In this document: positions 13,647 to 28,600 of the stretch, piece by piece
How the letters are laid out: every line of letters begins with the position of its first letter
How positions within the stretch are numbered: the stretch's first letter is position 1
Origin: Chrysomallon squamiferum
Lineage: Eukaryota; Mollusca; Gastropoda; Neomphalida; Peltospiridae
DNA: 64,000 nt
Assembly (NCBI GenBank): GCA_012295275.1
Contig: CM022668.1
Span: 933,137-997,136 of the forward strand
Direction: 5' to 3'
Position numbers and translations under genes: made by a program
The notes under the pieces: model-generated
Told to the model about the DNA's origin: nothing
The model's database searches: none
Seen by the model: only the letters and a program-made list of their open reading frames with translations

Positions 13647-16600
13647 TTTTTTCTTCTGATTTATTCTGGTAAAAAAAGAAGAAAAAAAAAAGTAATATTG
13701 TCATAGTAAGCTATTCATCTGACATATCCATCCATCCATCCATCCTTCTATAAACTCCAAGCTCCTGTAAAATATTCATTGTCCATTTTCTGTCTTTCAT
13801 TTTATCATGTCACTCCATAAACCCTACAGTTTATATTGTGTTTATATCCTTCCATATATTTAGATGTTAATGGTTTGTTTTATTTGTTTGAACAGAGGGT
13901 ACCACAGCTAAACTTGACTGTGTGGTTGGAGGAAACCCTCTTCCCACTGTAGTTTGGCTAAGAAATAACCAGCCAGTGGAAGACAGTGAACACTGCAAAT
14001 CCTTCACAGAGCCACCAGACGTCTGTGTTCTGCAGATTCTCAAGGTCAAAGCCAAGGACAGTGGCCAGTACACAGCCAAAGCCACCAATGTGAATGGATC
14101 TGTTCTCAGTACAACTGACCTCGTTGTTATTGAAGGTAATTTGAGGCATTTTTACTAACATGTTTTTATTTATCTTGTTTATACATATCAGGATAATGTG
14201 AGATGGGAATCTCAATTCAAAGTCTGTCAGTATTTTAACTTGGTATACAAGGGTTAAACCATGTTTTATAAGCAAGAACAGCTGATGAATGAAAGGCAGA
14301 TCAGTGCTTCATAGGGTTAAAGCTAGGCTAGAAAAATAGATAGAAGTAACTTCTCCTTCTTGAAAAATAAGGCAAAATGAAGAACTTTAGAAAGAAATGA
14401 AGTTTTGTGAAGAAAAAATGAAGTAAGAAAACATAAAATTAAACATCTACATCAGTAATTCTCTATTATAAATATACCAGTATTCTATATTAACAGGCAT
14501 CAGCATTCTCTCTCTAATAAAACAACACCTTTAACCAAAAATGTATAACAGACTGACACCATAAGCAGTAAACTGATGTTTGTTTACAATTACTTGCAGC
14601 CTGCTTTCTTAACTCTCAGACACCTACTTATATATGTTAGTAAACTGTTGTGTTTCTGTATATGTAATTTTGTTCAATCATTTATCATGTCCACTTTATT
14701 TGATTTATTATGTGTGCAAGTTTAAAAGAACTTGTTTATTGTGAACCTCTGATCACAATAAAAAACAGTGCATAGGCAGTTAGTGATAGGCAGCCATATC
14801 AACAGTACTCTGTTTCAAAGTCTGCATCAGTTAATGAATGGCATAAGAAGGAGATTTGTGTTTATTGCATTTAGTCTTGCAGAGAAGCAAAGTAGGCTTA
14901 TTAATGATTTTTACAGTTTCTTTATGGTTGAAAGTGATGAAACTGGAAACTTCAGCAGCATTATTTTTACATTATTTTTGTATGCTATTTATTTATTCAG
15001 TTCTTTATGTTAATAAGTAACAGATACAGAAATAAAATAAAATATTCAGTTTTTCCCCAGTTATTTATTACTATTATAATTTGATGGAAATAACTGAAGT
15101 CCACTGGCTGATCATGAAATATGGCCATGTGATAATTGGACAAAACAGACACAAAATATACTGATACTTCCATGTGATATTTGTTTTTAAAAAAGAAAAG
15201 AAAAAGAAAGAAATAAAGATGACTTACCCTGGGTTAAAACTAATCTGAAATTTAATACAAATGGACAGTTATTTTGCCCATGTCACCCTCTCATGATAAA
15301 ATGATGAGTTTAGTCATAAATAAATTGTTTGTGGAAGTTATTCAGTGGAAATATTTACAAAAATAACACATTATTGTTGAAATATGACACACAAATCCAA
15401 TGAAGATAATTTATTAACTTATATAGATGTATCACTAGAAGTGTTAAATTATAACTAGTAGACAGAGATAATATGGTCAATGTTGGACTGATGCATGACA
15501 GACTACTAATAAGTGTTCTTTTCCATTCTAACCACTGCAGTTCAACTAGTTTAGAAAAACTGTGGTATATGCTTTCTCAGTATAGGAAAACTACTTGCTA
15601 CTAGTCAGTAAGAATAGCCCAAGAAACAATAGCAATATCTTTCTCATCTTGTATTACGTGCAAGAAGCTTATATATATGATGATTATTTAAATTAAAGTG
15701 TGTTGAGGCCATTAAATATTGTTTTATTATTTACACAATTAAATAAAAAAGGAATGAAAAATAGAAAGATCAGAGTTAGTTGTTTATTTCTCATCACTAA
15801 TTCTTGATTATAAAATAGAATTTCTTCCTTGTTAAATGAATATGAGCAGTATCTGTGAGCTTATCTTTAACAGAAGCTTCTAGGTAGAACTAAATTTAGA
15901 ACAGACAAAATTAGAACAAAGCCTGTGACCAGCAAGCTCAGAATTCCTGAAGGAAAAAAAATACATTCTACTCTGGTGATATAAACCTCAATTTTTATCT
16001 CATTGCTTATACGTTTTCCTCTTCTAAATGATATGATGTTGAGGTGAACTTGAACACTGATAATAAAACTGGATATATAGGATTTCAAAAATGTTGGCTT
16101 TCATCACTGGATGGAATAACTTTCTTGATAAAGAAAATACAGTATTGGTCTGTGAAAAAAAGAAGAAATTAGGGCCTGTTTGATTCCCACCTGAATCCAT
16201 GCTTATTGTAATAATGTAATCTAATAAAATAATATTTATATCAGACAAAAAATAAAAATAATATTTTCATATTTTGAGAATAGAAATACCAAAAGTATCC
16301 TAAAGAACATCTATGTTTTATGGTATGCATAAATTATTATAAATTATATGTAATTAGTAAGTTGAGACTGTCTTCTGTATTCTGAAATCATATTAATCAG
16401 ATCTTAATATAAGCTGATATTATTCACTTGATTTAATCCTTTCCGATTTTCTTATTATAATCATAGTATTTGTTAGCTGGAATTCAGTATCAAGTTAATT
16501 ATCATGGAATACATATATCCTGTCAAAATACATATTTGAATTTGTCTTACAACTGTATGATAAAACGGATGTCTGTCAAGTGATTTTTGTTTGAAAATGT

Positions 16601-19600
16601 CAGTTTTCGTTATGAAATGAGCCAGGCCTAACAAGGAATTTCTGGATCAGAATATAAACTGCATTATTCACAGTGCAGGAAGTAACACATATTTTAAAAG
16701 ATTTTGAAGTGATGGGGAAAGGTAAATAACTGCTGTTCGAAGCAGGCATGTCTCTCATAACTCACTGGATGTAAATACAGATTGAGCATCCTTTATTTGA
16801 AATGATTAGGACTAGAAGGTTTTAGAGTTTTGAAAATAAGGAGAATAAATAGGATCTAAGTCTAAATACAAATTCCATTTATATATTTTATATAGTTTAC
16901 ACAAATATTCTGAAGGATCTTTTATACAAATTTAAATTTTTTTATCCATAAAGTAAAGTACTGGTTTTAACTAACATGTCAGCCTTTCTGTTACATATGC
17001 ACATCTTAGATGTTTCTATCTTGTTTATTCACTGAGGAGCTGAAAGGATTAAAGTGTTTCATGGAACTTTTTTGTTTATTGCTAAATGATGTGTGAAAGG
17101 ATTTGTGGTTATTATGATAAATATGTGTGTCAGTCTATATTTTAGTTCATATTTCAGTTTCAGTTCCATGTTCATTTTGTTCAATTTGTCTTTTTGTAAT
17201 ATATTTTAAATTTTTTTTATCTTTCACTTCTGTTTTATATTTTCAGAATTAGGTGATCATACTAGACATATTGAATCACAAGGTGATACTGAAGAAGCAC
17301 TAGATACAGAGCAAGTGCAAATCAAAGAACCTGACCAAGTCAGAGAACCTGTACTTGTACCTGAGCCAGCTTTATCTGAATCTGCTAAGGAAAGTGCTCC
17401 TGGACCAGCTAAAGAACCCGAGCCTGACAAGGAGACTGCACTTAATCTAGATAAAGAATTAGAGCCAGTTAATGAACCTACTACACCTGAATTAGTAAAA
17501 GATTCAGAGCCATCTAAAGAACTTACACCTGAACCTGCTAAGCAACCTGAATCAGAACCAGTATTAGCTAAGGAAGCTTTAACTGAATCTCCTAAGGAAC
17601 CAACTCCAGAACCAGTAAAAGATCCTGAACCTGTTAACAAGACAGTTACTGAATCAGCTAAAGAATATCTGTTGTCCAAGAAACCTACACCTGATCCTGC
17701 TAAGGAATCTGAATCAGAACTAACTAAGGAATCTCTAATTGAAGCTACTAATGAACCTGTACCTGTACCAGCAAAAGAACCAGAGCAAACCAAGAAACCT
17801 ATAGCTGAACTAGTAAAAAAACCTGAGTCTGATAAAGAACCTACACCTGAACCAGTTAATGAATCACAGCCATCCAATGAACCTATACATGACATTGTTA
17901 AAGAGCTTGAAACAGAACTAGCTAAAGAACCAGAGGCCTATAAGGAACCTACACCTGAATCAGTTGAAGAACTAGCTCCTGCTAAGGAACCTACATCTGA
18001 ACCAGAGACATCCAAGGAACCTACATCTGAGCCTGCTAAAGAATCTGAAACAGAACAAACTAAAGAACCAGAGCCATGTAAGGAACCTACACCTGAACCA
18101 GTTAAAGAACCAGCATCAGCTAAGGAACCCACACCTGAACAAGTTAAAAAACCAGCATCTGCTAAGGAACCCACACCTGAACCAGTTAAAGAACCAGAAT
18201 CTGCTAAGGAACCCACACCTGAACCAGTTAAAGAACCAGCATCTAAGGAACCCACACCTGAAACAGTTAAAGAACCAGCACCTGCTAAGGAACCCACACC
18301 TGAACCAGTTAAAGAACCAGCATCTAAGGAACCCACACCTGAACCAGTTAAAGAACCAGCACCTGCTAAGGAACCCACACCTGAACCAGTTAAAGAACCA
18401 GCATCTAAGGAACCCACACCTGAACCAGTTAAAGAACCAGCACCTGCTAAGGAACCCACACCTGAACCAGTTAAAGAACCAGCATCTGCTAAGGAACCCA
18501 CACCTGAACCAGTTAAAGAACCAGCATCTGCTGAGGAACCCACACCTGAACCAGTTAAAGAACCAGCATCTGCTGAGGAACCCACACCTGAACCAGTTAA
18601 AGAACCAGCATCTGCTGAGGAACCCACACCTGAACCAGTTAAAGAACCAGCATCTGCTGAGGAACCCACACCTGAACCAGTTAAAGAACCAGCATCTGCT
18701 GAGGAACCCACACCTGAACCAGTTAAAGAACCAGCATCTGCTGAGGAACCCACACCTGAACCAGTTAAAGAACCAGCATCTGCTGAGGAACCCACACCTG
18801 AACCAGTTAAAGAACCAGCATCTGCTGAGGAACCCACACCTGAACCAGTTAAAGAACCAGCACCTGCTAAGGAACCCACACCTGAACCAGTTAAAGAACC
18901 AGCATCTGCTAAGGAACCCACACCTGAACCAGTTAAAGAACCAGCATCTGCTAAGGAACCCACACCTGAACCAGTTAAAGAACCAGCACCTGCTAAGGAA
19001 CCTACACCTGAATCAGTTAAAAAAGCCGAGCCCACTAAGGAAGACAGACTTGAAACAGTTAAAGAAATAGAACTAGTTAATGAATCTTCATCATCTGAAC
19101 AAGTAGAGGAACCGTGCCCAGCAAAGGAATCCACACCTGAGCCAGCTGAGGCACTTACACCTGAATCAGTCAACAAACCATCTCAGGAACCTGTACTTGA
19201 ATCAGTTAAAGAACCTGAGGATACATCTGAAACAGTAAAGGAATCTACTCCTGAACCAATCAAACAACAAGTTAAGGAACTTGTAACTGAAATAGATAAA
19301 GAAACTACATCTGAAGCTGAATGTTCTAAAGTATCTCAACCAGTTAAGAAACATATACTTGAAGTTACTCAAAATGGAGAAACTGAAATAAGTAATGAAA
19401 TTTCAATTAAGGATTATCAGTGGATAGAAAACAATCTAGATTTCAAAGAAAGAAAATCAAAAGAAGTTAGTTTAGAAGAAGGCAAAGCTCCAGTAGTATT
19501 TAAAAAAATGGATGATTGTCGAGTACAGATTGGGAGCCTTGCTCGATTTGACTGCCGAGTTTGTGCCTATCCTGACCCAGAAATTACCTGGTGAGTTGTG

Positions 19601-22600
19601 TTTCTGAAATACATCTTTGTTAGTTTATAGAAATAGTATTTCTGTGTGTATCAAAACAAGAGACACTTTATTCAAAAACTGTCATTGTTACAAATTGGAA
19701 TTTTGATCAGAATATTTTATTACATAATGTAACAAAGTTTTTACTTATGCAAGTTTTTATGGTGATTATGATGGTTTGAAGTGTACTGACTACCAAAAAA
19801 AATTTAAAGTGATAATTTTAGAGAAAGAATTTCATTTTAACTATTTTTAGAAAATATTTTATGAATTTAAGAGCTTTTTTTTTTTTGCTCCTAAGACATG
19901 TAAGAAACAATTTATTGGTGATGTTTTTAAATAGCATTTATTAACACCAATATTATATTGATATCAATCAAGAAGAAAAAAAAAAAATCACAAATGAAAA
20001 GTTTTCTGTACTTTTGACCTCACATATATAATATGTTTCAGTCCCATTTCTCCTGATTTTTTTTCCCGATAGCTGACATATTTTGGCAAAATACTTTTGC
20101 CATATTTTTCACTGATATCACCTGTATTTTCACTGAAGACAGTTAGTTGAAAATTGATGAAATGCACTTTCAAAGACATCTGGCATCCAATCATTTTATA
20201 AATTTATTTTTATTATTTTATTATTATTAATTTTTTTTTTTATCAACTTTTTCATCAAATCTTCATAATTCCCTCTTTTCTTATTCCCAAGGATATTTTC
20301 AACCACTTCTCCTTGATGACATTTTTATTTCTTCCAATTCTTCTGACTAAAGCACCTTATGAACATCCAGGCCCATGTCAATGCAACCTTTGAAGAATTG
20401 CTTTTAACAGACTGTTTTAAATGTAGTGATTTAAGAATTTCACTGATTGTATTAAGGATTCTCATTCTTTGTTCCTTGTCTAAATTGTTCTCTTCAGCAC
20501 CAATGTCTTTTGTTATATTGTTGACATGTTGCGACAAACAAAGCAAGAATTTTCTTATAGCTTCTTTGGAATCGTTTTAAGAAGCTAATTGATTTGAAAT
20601 CACAATCATTCCATTTTTACCAGTTTGGTCTATAACTTATAGAAGACATGTTACACTATCATAGTTTTCTTTTTTATGCACAAAGCGGCAAGTTGATATC
20701 AATATGTTACAGAAAACCTTTTAAACTTCAGGAGGAACTGTCTATGAACAGATGCCAAATAAAATTCTGAGAACCTTTCATATCTGTTGTTCGACAGTGG
20801 TTTGTCCAAAAGATTCCACTCCATCAGTATTGATATTAGAAGCTTTGCCTTAGATGTAATCATCCTGAAATCTTGAATCAAATCATTCAGTTCCAGCTGG
20901 TTTGCAAAGTGTAGTTGTTAGACATGTGCTACAAACTATATGTGGAACCCATGATTTGTCTTAATCCCCTTTCTTCATGCCAGAGTTTAAGTCATATGCA
21001 TAAATGCAAATTACATAGATACTTGATTCCTTGCTTTACCTGACATGGGCCAATGTAGAATCTACAAATTTAACAAAATGAATCACCAGAATGTAAACAG
21101 CTTCATGATGATGACTTTGGTGCACCTGAAAAATATATATATATATGAAAACTCCACTAGAAGTTTCTAAATGGTACTTGAATTTTTTGTGCTTGGAATT
21201 TGGAGAAAGTGGAATATTTCTGAAACCTGACCAGTCATAAAAATTATGGCCAAATGTACTTATAATCTAACAAAATGAATGGAAAATGCAAAACATATCA
21301 ACAATAAAATAGAATATTAATAGAATATTAGCCAAATCATCATATCAGTAAATATATGAAATGACACCACAAAATAAGAATTATACCTCAGCATTCTCAT
21401 GTGTGTTTATATTATTTTATGTTTTACAGTTTGCATCCAAATTATGTTTTCTTTTTATGCCTGAAGAAACAATGAGCTATGTGCATAAATAGCATAAAAA
21501 CATTAATATCTCTGAAAGTATTTTACAATTTGTTTTATGGCAATAGTGACTAAAATATTTATTTATTATGTATTAAATTTTTTTTTTTTTTTCATAAGTT
21601 GTGCATTTGACTTTCCTGAATTGTCATTGTTTCTTAAATGCTACTTTGGATGCACATGGTGTACGTTATCTTAGTTATTCTAGAGAAAGCAAATTATATA
21701 ATATTTGTTATACATTTCTTAGAGGCATGATAACAGAGTGGCTTGTGTTTCAGGGAGAAGGATGGGAAAATAGTGAAACCAAATGAACACTTTGAGCTTA
21801 TTAACACGAATGATGATATTTTCTCACTGCTAATCAAGTCAGTACAGGAAGATGACAGTGGAAGATATACCTGTAGAGCAAAGAATCAGTTTGGAGAGGC
21901 ATGTACAGAGGCCTTACTTAATGTCATTGGTGAGTTTAATACATTTTTAATAAAAGAAAATGAGTGAATGAATGAGAGATAAAGGATGAGTAAAAATATC
22001 AGTGAATGAGTGAGTGTTTTATAACATTTTTCATAAAATGCCTGTCCTAAGACACATGTTTAGATAAAGGGATATATGTATGGTACTTCTGGTAAATAAC
22101 GGCTTATACTGCTATGGATTCTAGGAATAAATTAGGAAATTGGGAGGAGGAAACTGTAATCACAGATGCTATTAAGCCAGTAAACATAATTTAAGTTGTA
22201 CTGAAATTATTCTTTTGTTATTGTTTATCTGACAGCTCCTAAAGATGTAACAGACACAGGTGATATGGCTCCATCCTTTGTTACAAAGTTCTATGATGTC
22301 GAGTGTACAGAAGGGGTACCTGTTGAATTCACCTGTGTTATTGCTGGAAAACCTGAACCTTCAGTCACCTGGCTTCACAAAGGGAAAGAAATCAAAATAT
22401 CATACGATGTGACAACACGACGCAAAGAAAATCAGTGTCTCCTGGCATTCAGAATGATCCAAATGGCAGACTCAGGTGACATTACCTGTGTGCTGAAGAA
22501 CCCTCTTGGAGAAGCCAAATGGAAAGCAAATCTTACAGTTAAGGAAGACATTTTGAAACTGGGAGTGCCTCCTCTGTTTATTAGGGAGATTGATGATACT

Positions 22601-25600
22601 GATGCCAGAGTGGGCGATTCTGTCACCTTCAAATGTGAGGTGGATGGAGACCCTGAACCAAAAGTGACATGGTACTTCAACAGGAGGGAACTTTTTGTGA
22701 GTGGTTTTACTTAAAGATTCTCTGACTTTCTACAAAATTTACCATTTTTATTATATTTAAATTTATCCGATTTAAAAAAAAAAAAATTTTATTATCTAAT
22801 TATATTTATTTGATCAAAATAATTACATTTTAATGTGATATACCAAAAGGTACCTATATTTAAACGCATTGTCTACTTCACATATGCACACATTGCATTT
22901 CAGTCTGCATCTGTTTTTCAGGAGTCCAAGCGACGTATTATCAGAAAAGAAGGAACAAAACATTCACTCACTTTGCGAGATGTGTATCCATCTAACGAGG
23001 GAGAATACATTGCCAAGGCTGTCAATGCTGCAGATGAGGCAGAAACCAAAGCCTGGTTGAGCGTGTATGAACCCAGAGACAAATCACCTTCTCCACTTAT
23101 TTATGGGTACACACACACACATATATATATATATAGTTGATATTTGTATGTTTATGTATATATTGGGATGGAAAGATGAATCATTTTAGAACATGCAGTC
23201 TAGCTTTGAAAATTCAAACTTCAGTCTCTTCAACACTCTGCAGCAAGAAATTATTTTGAATGCACCTTTACATAGACAGGGAAACATCTACATGGTCTCA
23301 ATGAACCAGAGAGAATTTCAAAATCAGTTTATTATATAGAATGGAGCTGATAAAGAAATATATTGTTTAAAAAACAAATTTGGTATATTTTTATTTTTTT
23401 ATCAAAGCATTTGTATTTTTAAAGTTTCATTATAGAACTAAAGAAAGAAGCACTTATATTTTAAATAATTTCAAAATTATTAATGTTTTCTTATTCTGCA
23501 GACTTCGTCCAGAAGCAAAGAGGGAATATGGCTTCCCTCCTTCGTTTACTCGGAGACTTGCAGATCTTCGAGTGCCTCCAGGAGAATCAGCACATTTTGA
23601 GTGTCGAACTATTGGAGTTCCTGAACCAGAGGTGGAATGGTACAAAGATGGGAAGTTAGTTACTGGAGATGATCACATTCAGATAGGTCGTGATGGCCCC
23701 TTGGTGTTTCTGAATATTGAAAAAGTGACCATGGATGACATGGGAGAATATCTGTGCACTATTTATAATGATGCTGGAAAAGCAACAAATGCTGCAACAT
23801 TAACTGTGAGAGGTAATTATAAGTCTCAGTAAGATCTCTTTTTTTGTCCATGAACCTTAAGTTTGAACTCAGTTATTTAAAGAATATAATGATAAAAATG
23901 TTTCAAGTAAAAATTGAGATCTCGCATTTCAAAATAAAGAATAAAAGCTATATAGGTAATATTCATAACAACATGTTTGTTTTCTGAATCAAGTAAAAAA
24001 ATAACTTAGCAGTAAACAAAATGCATTAAGCTGTTTATTTATAACATAAGGTAAACTTTGATATAAATATTTTCACAAAACTGTCTAATGATTTCTAGAT
24101 GATTGACTAAATCAGTAATTTAATTTCTTATCATGACAGCCAAAGAAAATTAATTACTTTTTATTGTTATTAATTTTAACAAAAGAAAATAAGTTATCTC
24201 TTATTAATTTTCTAAGTTTTCTGTTCTTTATTTAATTCTAATTACAGCTGAGAAGAAGAGGGAGTTACCCAGGTACTCACCTGAAAGATATGCTGTTCCA
24301 GAATATGTACCTCTGCTTTCATTGCGAGATTTGGCTGAAGGTATATTAAACTTTTCTTCAGTGCAATATTTTGTCACATCAAGAAAATGCCTGTCAACTC
24401 AAAACATTAAATATTATTATATTTAAACTGAACTACTGTCATCAGTATTAATTTACATAAGACTAGAAATATCTGTAGAACTAGGTAAATAATATTATTT
24501 TTATCACTGAAAAAGTAAATAATATTTACCACTGGATTATAATAATATAATTTCAGATAAACTACCTGTCATGCCAAATGATAAACCTGTTCTGTTAGAA
24601 ATTCACAATGATTCAGTCAAACTGTCATGGCTGCCAGCCCACACTGCAGGTGTGGCAGATGACACTGGGCCATGTTCCTACATCGTGGAGGCTCGTGAAT
24701 TGCCTAGCAACCGCTGGACAAGGCTTGCCTCTGACCTTCAGAGCACAACATTCTTTGCACGGAATCTGTCACCAGTCAGAGAATATGACTTCAGAATCAG
24801 AGCTGAGAACCGATTTGGATACAGTGAACCAACAATTGCAGCTACTCTTCCAAGAAGAGAAGGTTAGAAAGGAAAACTAAATTGTTTTTCAATATTTAAA
24901 GTTTACTTATAAATATATAGACTGGTCAGTTTGTTTATTGTTTTAATATTTTGTAAATGTCTGACTCTGTATATCAAAAGTTGTGATGTATCTTATTTTG
25001 ACTGACAAAAAGTGTATTTTAAAGATTAGTTGCATTTTGCCACTGGTAAATTGTAACATGTTTACTCTGAAGTCTGTTAAACAGAAATAGTTCAAAGAAA
25101 TGGTTCCAAATTGTTTTTTGAATCTTTCTAAATATTAATTTAAAATATTTTTAATTTCGCAGAACCAAAGCCGAAATATTATGCAAGAGAAGAAGTTCTG
25201 GGTAAATAGTTTTTTATTTCAGAATGTTATTATGAATTAAATATGCTTTGTGATTATGAAAATTATTCTTAATATTTCTTTTTGTTGTTTATAATTTTTT
25301 AATTTATTTTTTTAAATATAAATATGTTTATTTTCATTTTTATTTTTATCAAAATCATTATAAAATATAATTAACTTTTTTTGGTGATATATATATTTCC
25401 AAACTGAAAACTATTTGACACTAAATTTGTAATTTTTCAGCTCCACCTCTGCTGCCATCTGCAAGTCCATACATAACTGATGTTAGTGAAGAATCTGTAC
25501 GGTTGGCATGGAAACCACCTGACATGGGATATGACCGAGCTGACCTGCCTATTTCTTACCGTCTGGAAGCTCAGGTGTTACCAAAAGAGGAATGGGTGCC

Positions 25601-28600
25601 ATTTTCTAGTCGAATCACAGAACCTAGTTATTATCTGTCAGATCTGGCATCTGACAGAGACTACATGTTTCGTGTGAGAGCAGAAAACAAATATGGCCTC
25701 AGTGAACCTACAAGACCATTATGGCTGCCTAGAGCAGAAAGTAGGCTATTATGCTATTATTTGAGATGACAAATCATTGAGATTGCCAAAATTAAATGTT
25801 GACTCTTACTGTAACTTTATATTATAATGTTTTAATTACTTTTAAATTACTGATAAGAATTTTATCATTTATATTATCGACCCCACTTTGCATTAAAGCA
25901 GTAATTTGGGATTATGTATTATTTCATATTCAGGGAAATGTATTATTTATAATTTTCCATTTTCAAGCTTTTCCGGGTGTTCCCATCAGAAGACCACAAA
26001 TAATTGAAATTGAACCACGATCAGTCAGGTTGTCATGGCAACGTGTTGACATTCCTGCATTTGAACTTGATGAGGAGCCCCTGCTGTACATGGTGGAAAT
26101 GCAGGAACCACCACGAGCAGACTGGAGACCTATTGCTCAGCATCTGCGCACACACGAGTATGTTGTGAGAGACCTGACACCTGGACAGGACTACAGGTTC
26201 CGTGTGCGCTCACAGACACCAGATGGAGAGATTGGTGAACCTTCACCTGCTGCCTCACTGTACAGAGCTTTAGGTGATTTTAGTTTTAGTTTTGTTTGCA
26301 CTATACTGCTTGAGTAAATTTACATTTTTGTCTATCACACTTTATATATACGTTTAGATACTTTAAAACTACATATGAGAATTTTAGAAATAAATTTATA
26401 ATTAAATAAATTGATTTAAAGAAAAGATATATATTCTTTATAATTTATATTATTTTAATAAAACTAGAATGCGAATTATTTTAGCTCTATCAAGAGTTCC
26501 AGTTGATCAGCTTCAAGTGCATGAATATGAGCCAGAATACGAAACTGTTCGACTTTCGTGGAGAAAAGTTGAAATTCCTCCCTATGACATTGATGATGAG
26601 CCACTGACCTACATGATAGAGCAGTGTGAACCAGTTTCAGGGGATTGGAGGTCAATGGCATCTGGAGTTCCCATGACAACATATCGTATTCCAGGAATTA
26701 GTCCAGAAGAAGATTACCGATTCCGTGTACGTGCTGTCAGTCCGTATGGGATTAGTCCACCTTCTTATCCTGCCAGAATGTACAGGAGACAGAGTAAGGA
26801 TTTATTAATGTTGGGATTTAAAGGACTGGGAAAGTTATGTTTAAAGTAGTCTTACTTTTTCATTTATAAATAAGTTATCAGCTGTTAATATATGTACTAA
26901 CAGTGTCCCATAAACTACATATTTAGAATTGTTATAAACTAGCAATAATTTTTAAAGACATTTTAGTGTATTTTTTATAATGTGGTTTTATCTGATATTT
27001 TGTTCCTTTTACTTTTTTCATATATTTACTTGTGTACAAGTTTCACATTTTAAAAATGTTTTGGAAATATTAATTATTAAATTATTTTATAAATCATTTG
27101 TTGAAAGCAGATCCTTATTGCTCTCACATAGAAAGCAAAATTAAATTTAAGGAAAGTCAAAAATAATATAAATAGTATATTACAATAGTATGAAACAATA
27201 GATTTTCTATGATATCAGATGTTACTAATAAAATGTTGTTCTGCTTTTGTTGTCCCAAAACAAAAATAATAAAATTGTTACTTTTTATATTTAATTATAT
27301 TTTGACAATGAATTAAAAAAAAAAAACAGCCACATCTTTACAGTTTTAATTAATAATTTTGTCCTGTCATTAGCGCCTATGAGACCACTAGCTGAAAGTC
27401 TCCAGATTACTGATCTTCAGCCAGAAGCTGTCAGGTTGGCATGGCGACCATCTCGTGACTATTCTTCAGAATCTTTAAGGTATCGAATTGAAGCAATGGA
27501 ACCTCCAAGTTTGGAATGGCGGCCTATGGCAAGGGACATAACTGATACCAGCTATCAACTGACTGGTCTGAGTCCTCATCGAGACTACTCATTCCGGGTC
27601 AGGGTTGGTGATGCAGAACCCACACCTCCTGTCACTGTGACTACATACCCAGGTACCTCTTTTAAAAGCACTTTTAAATAAAAATAAGGACTACAACAAA
27701 TTATTAAAACTTTACAAGCCCAATGATTTCAGTAGATTGAGAATGTTCTCCACATCTCCTAAGTGGAAAGTTATAATACATTCCTCGATACACTAACAGA
27801 AATTAAAAAAAATTAAAAACTTTAACTAAATTGTTTAAATTATTCACTAACATAATTTTTGTATAAAATTAGGTGTTAATATTACATTATTATCAAATAC
27901 AATGTTTTAAAAATGTAAGTTTCTCTTTGTATTTATTTAAGTTCGGCCTAGACTCCCCGTTAGGGAGCCTATCCTATCAGACATTGAACCAACTTCTCTA
28001 CAGTTGTCATGGCGACCAGCAGAATTCCCATTCTATACAAGACAGCACATACCAATCCTGTACAGCATTGAACGTCAAGAGTTACCTGACACTGATTGGG
28101 TGACTATTGCACGACGTTTACCAAAGTCAACTTACCTGGTGACTGACCTCCGACCTGATCGTGACTACAGATTCCGTGTTCGCCCAGAAACTGAGTACGG
28201 AGCAGGTGAATACAGTTTACCTGTGCAGCTGTACAGAAGACAGGGTTAGTAATATATTATTTTACTGTTTGTTTAATTTTCTTTTTTGTTTCTAGTATTA
28301 TTATTTAAAATACCTTTGCAAATGTATACCTATACAATTGGCCTAAATACATTTTGTAGAAATCCAAATTTTTATTTCTGTTTATAACCAGTTTTTCATA
28401 CTAATAAAGTATTAACAGTAAAATAACCAGTACTGAGGTTGCCACCTTTCCTTTTTTATTGTATTAAAGTTTCATCAATTGAAATGTATAAAAAATTCTT
28501 GATAGCAGCTAAAGTCATAAATGAATATATATATATATGTTTAATTATAGTTTTACATTTGTCTATACAAATTCAAGAGACATTAAAAGGGAGAAATTTA

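Larger units (their letters stand above)
9729..13895. other. remainder of the intron before Ig1
   Basis: No coding exon is supported. Present are a poly-A-rich patch (about 10020-10060), a long (GA)n run at 11798-11863 preceded by (GATA)-like repeats, (TTTA)n at about 13600-13645 and (CATC)n at about 13726-13744. Segments around 10620-10760 and 12280-12380 are less AT-rich and may be remnants of dispersed repeats, but I cannot identify them. Confidence 0.6.

Noticed and set aside
13867-14275. Antisense frames opposite Ig1
   Set aside because: They are shadows of the sense Ig1 exon, which shows clear Ig core residues and matching splice phases.
17257-19176. Long antisense open frames (212 and 412 codons) opposite the PEVK-like exon, rich in Gly, Ser, Asp and Ala
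   Set aside because: They mirror the 42-bp coding repeat; the repeated GAA/CCA/GCT codons simply contain no stop in that antisense frame. The sense strand has splice phases, flanking domains and family context; the antisense has none.
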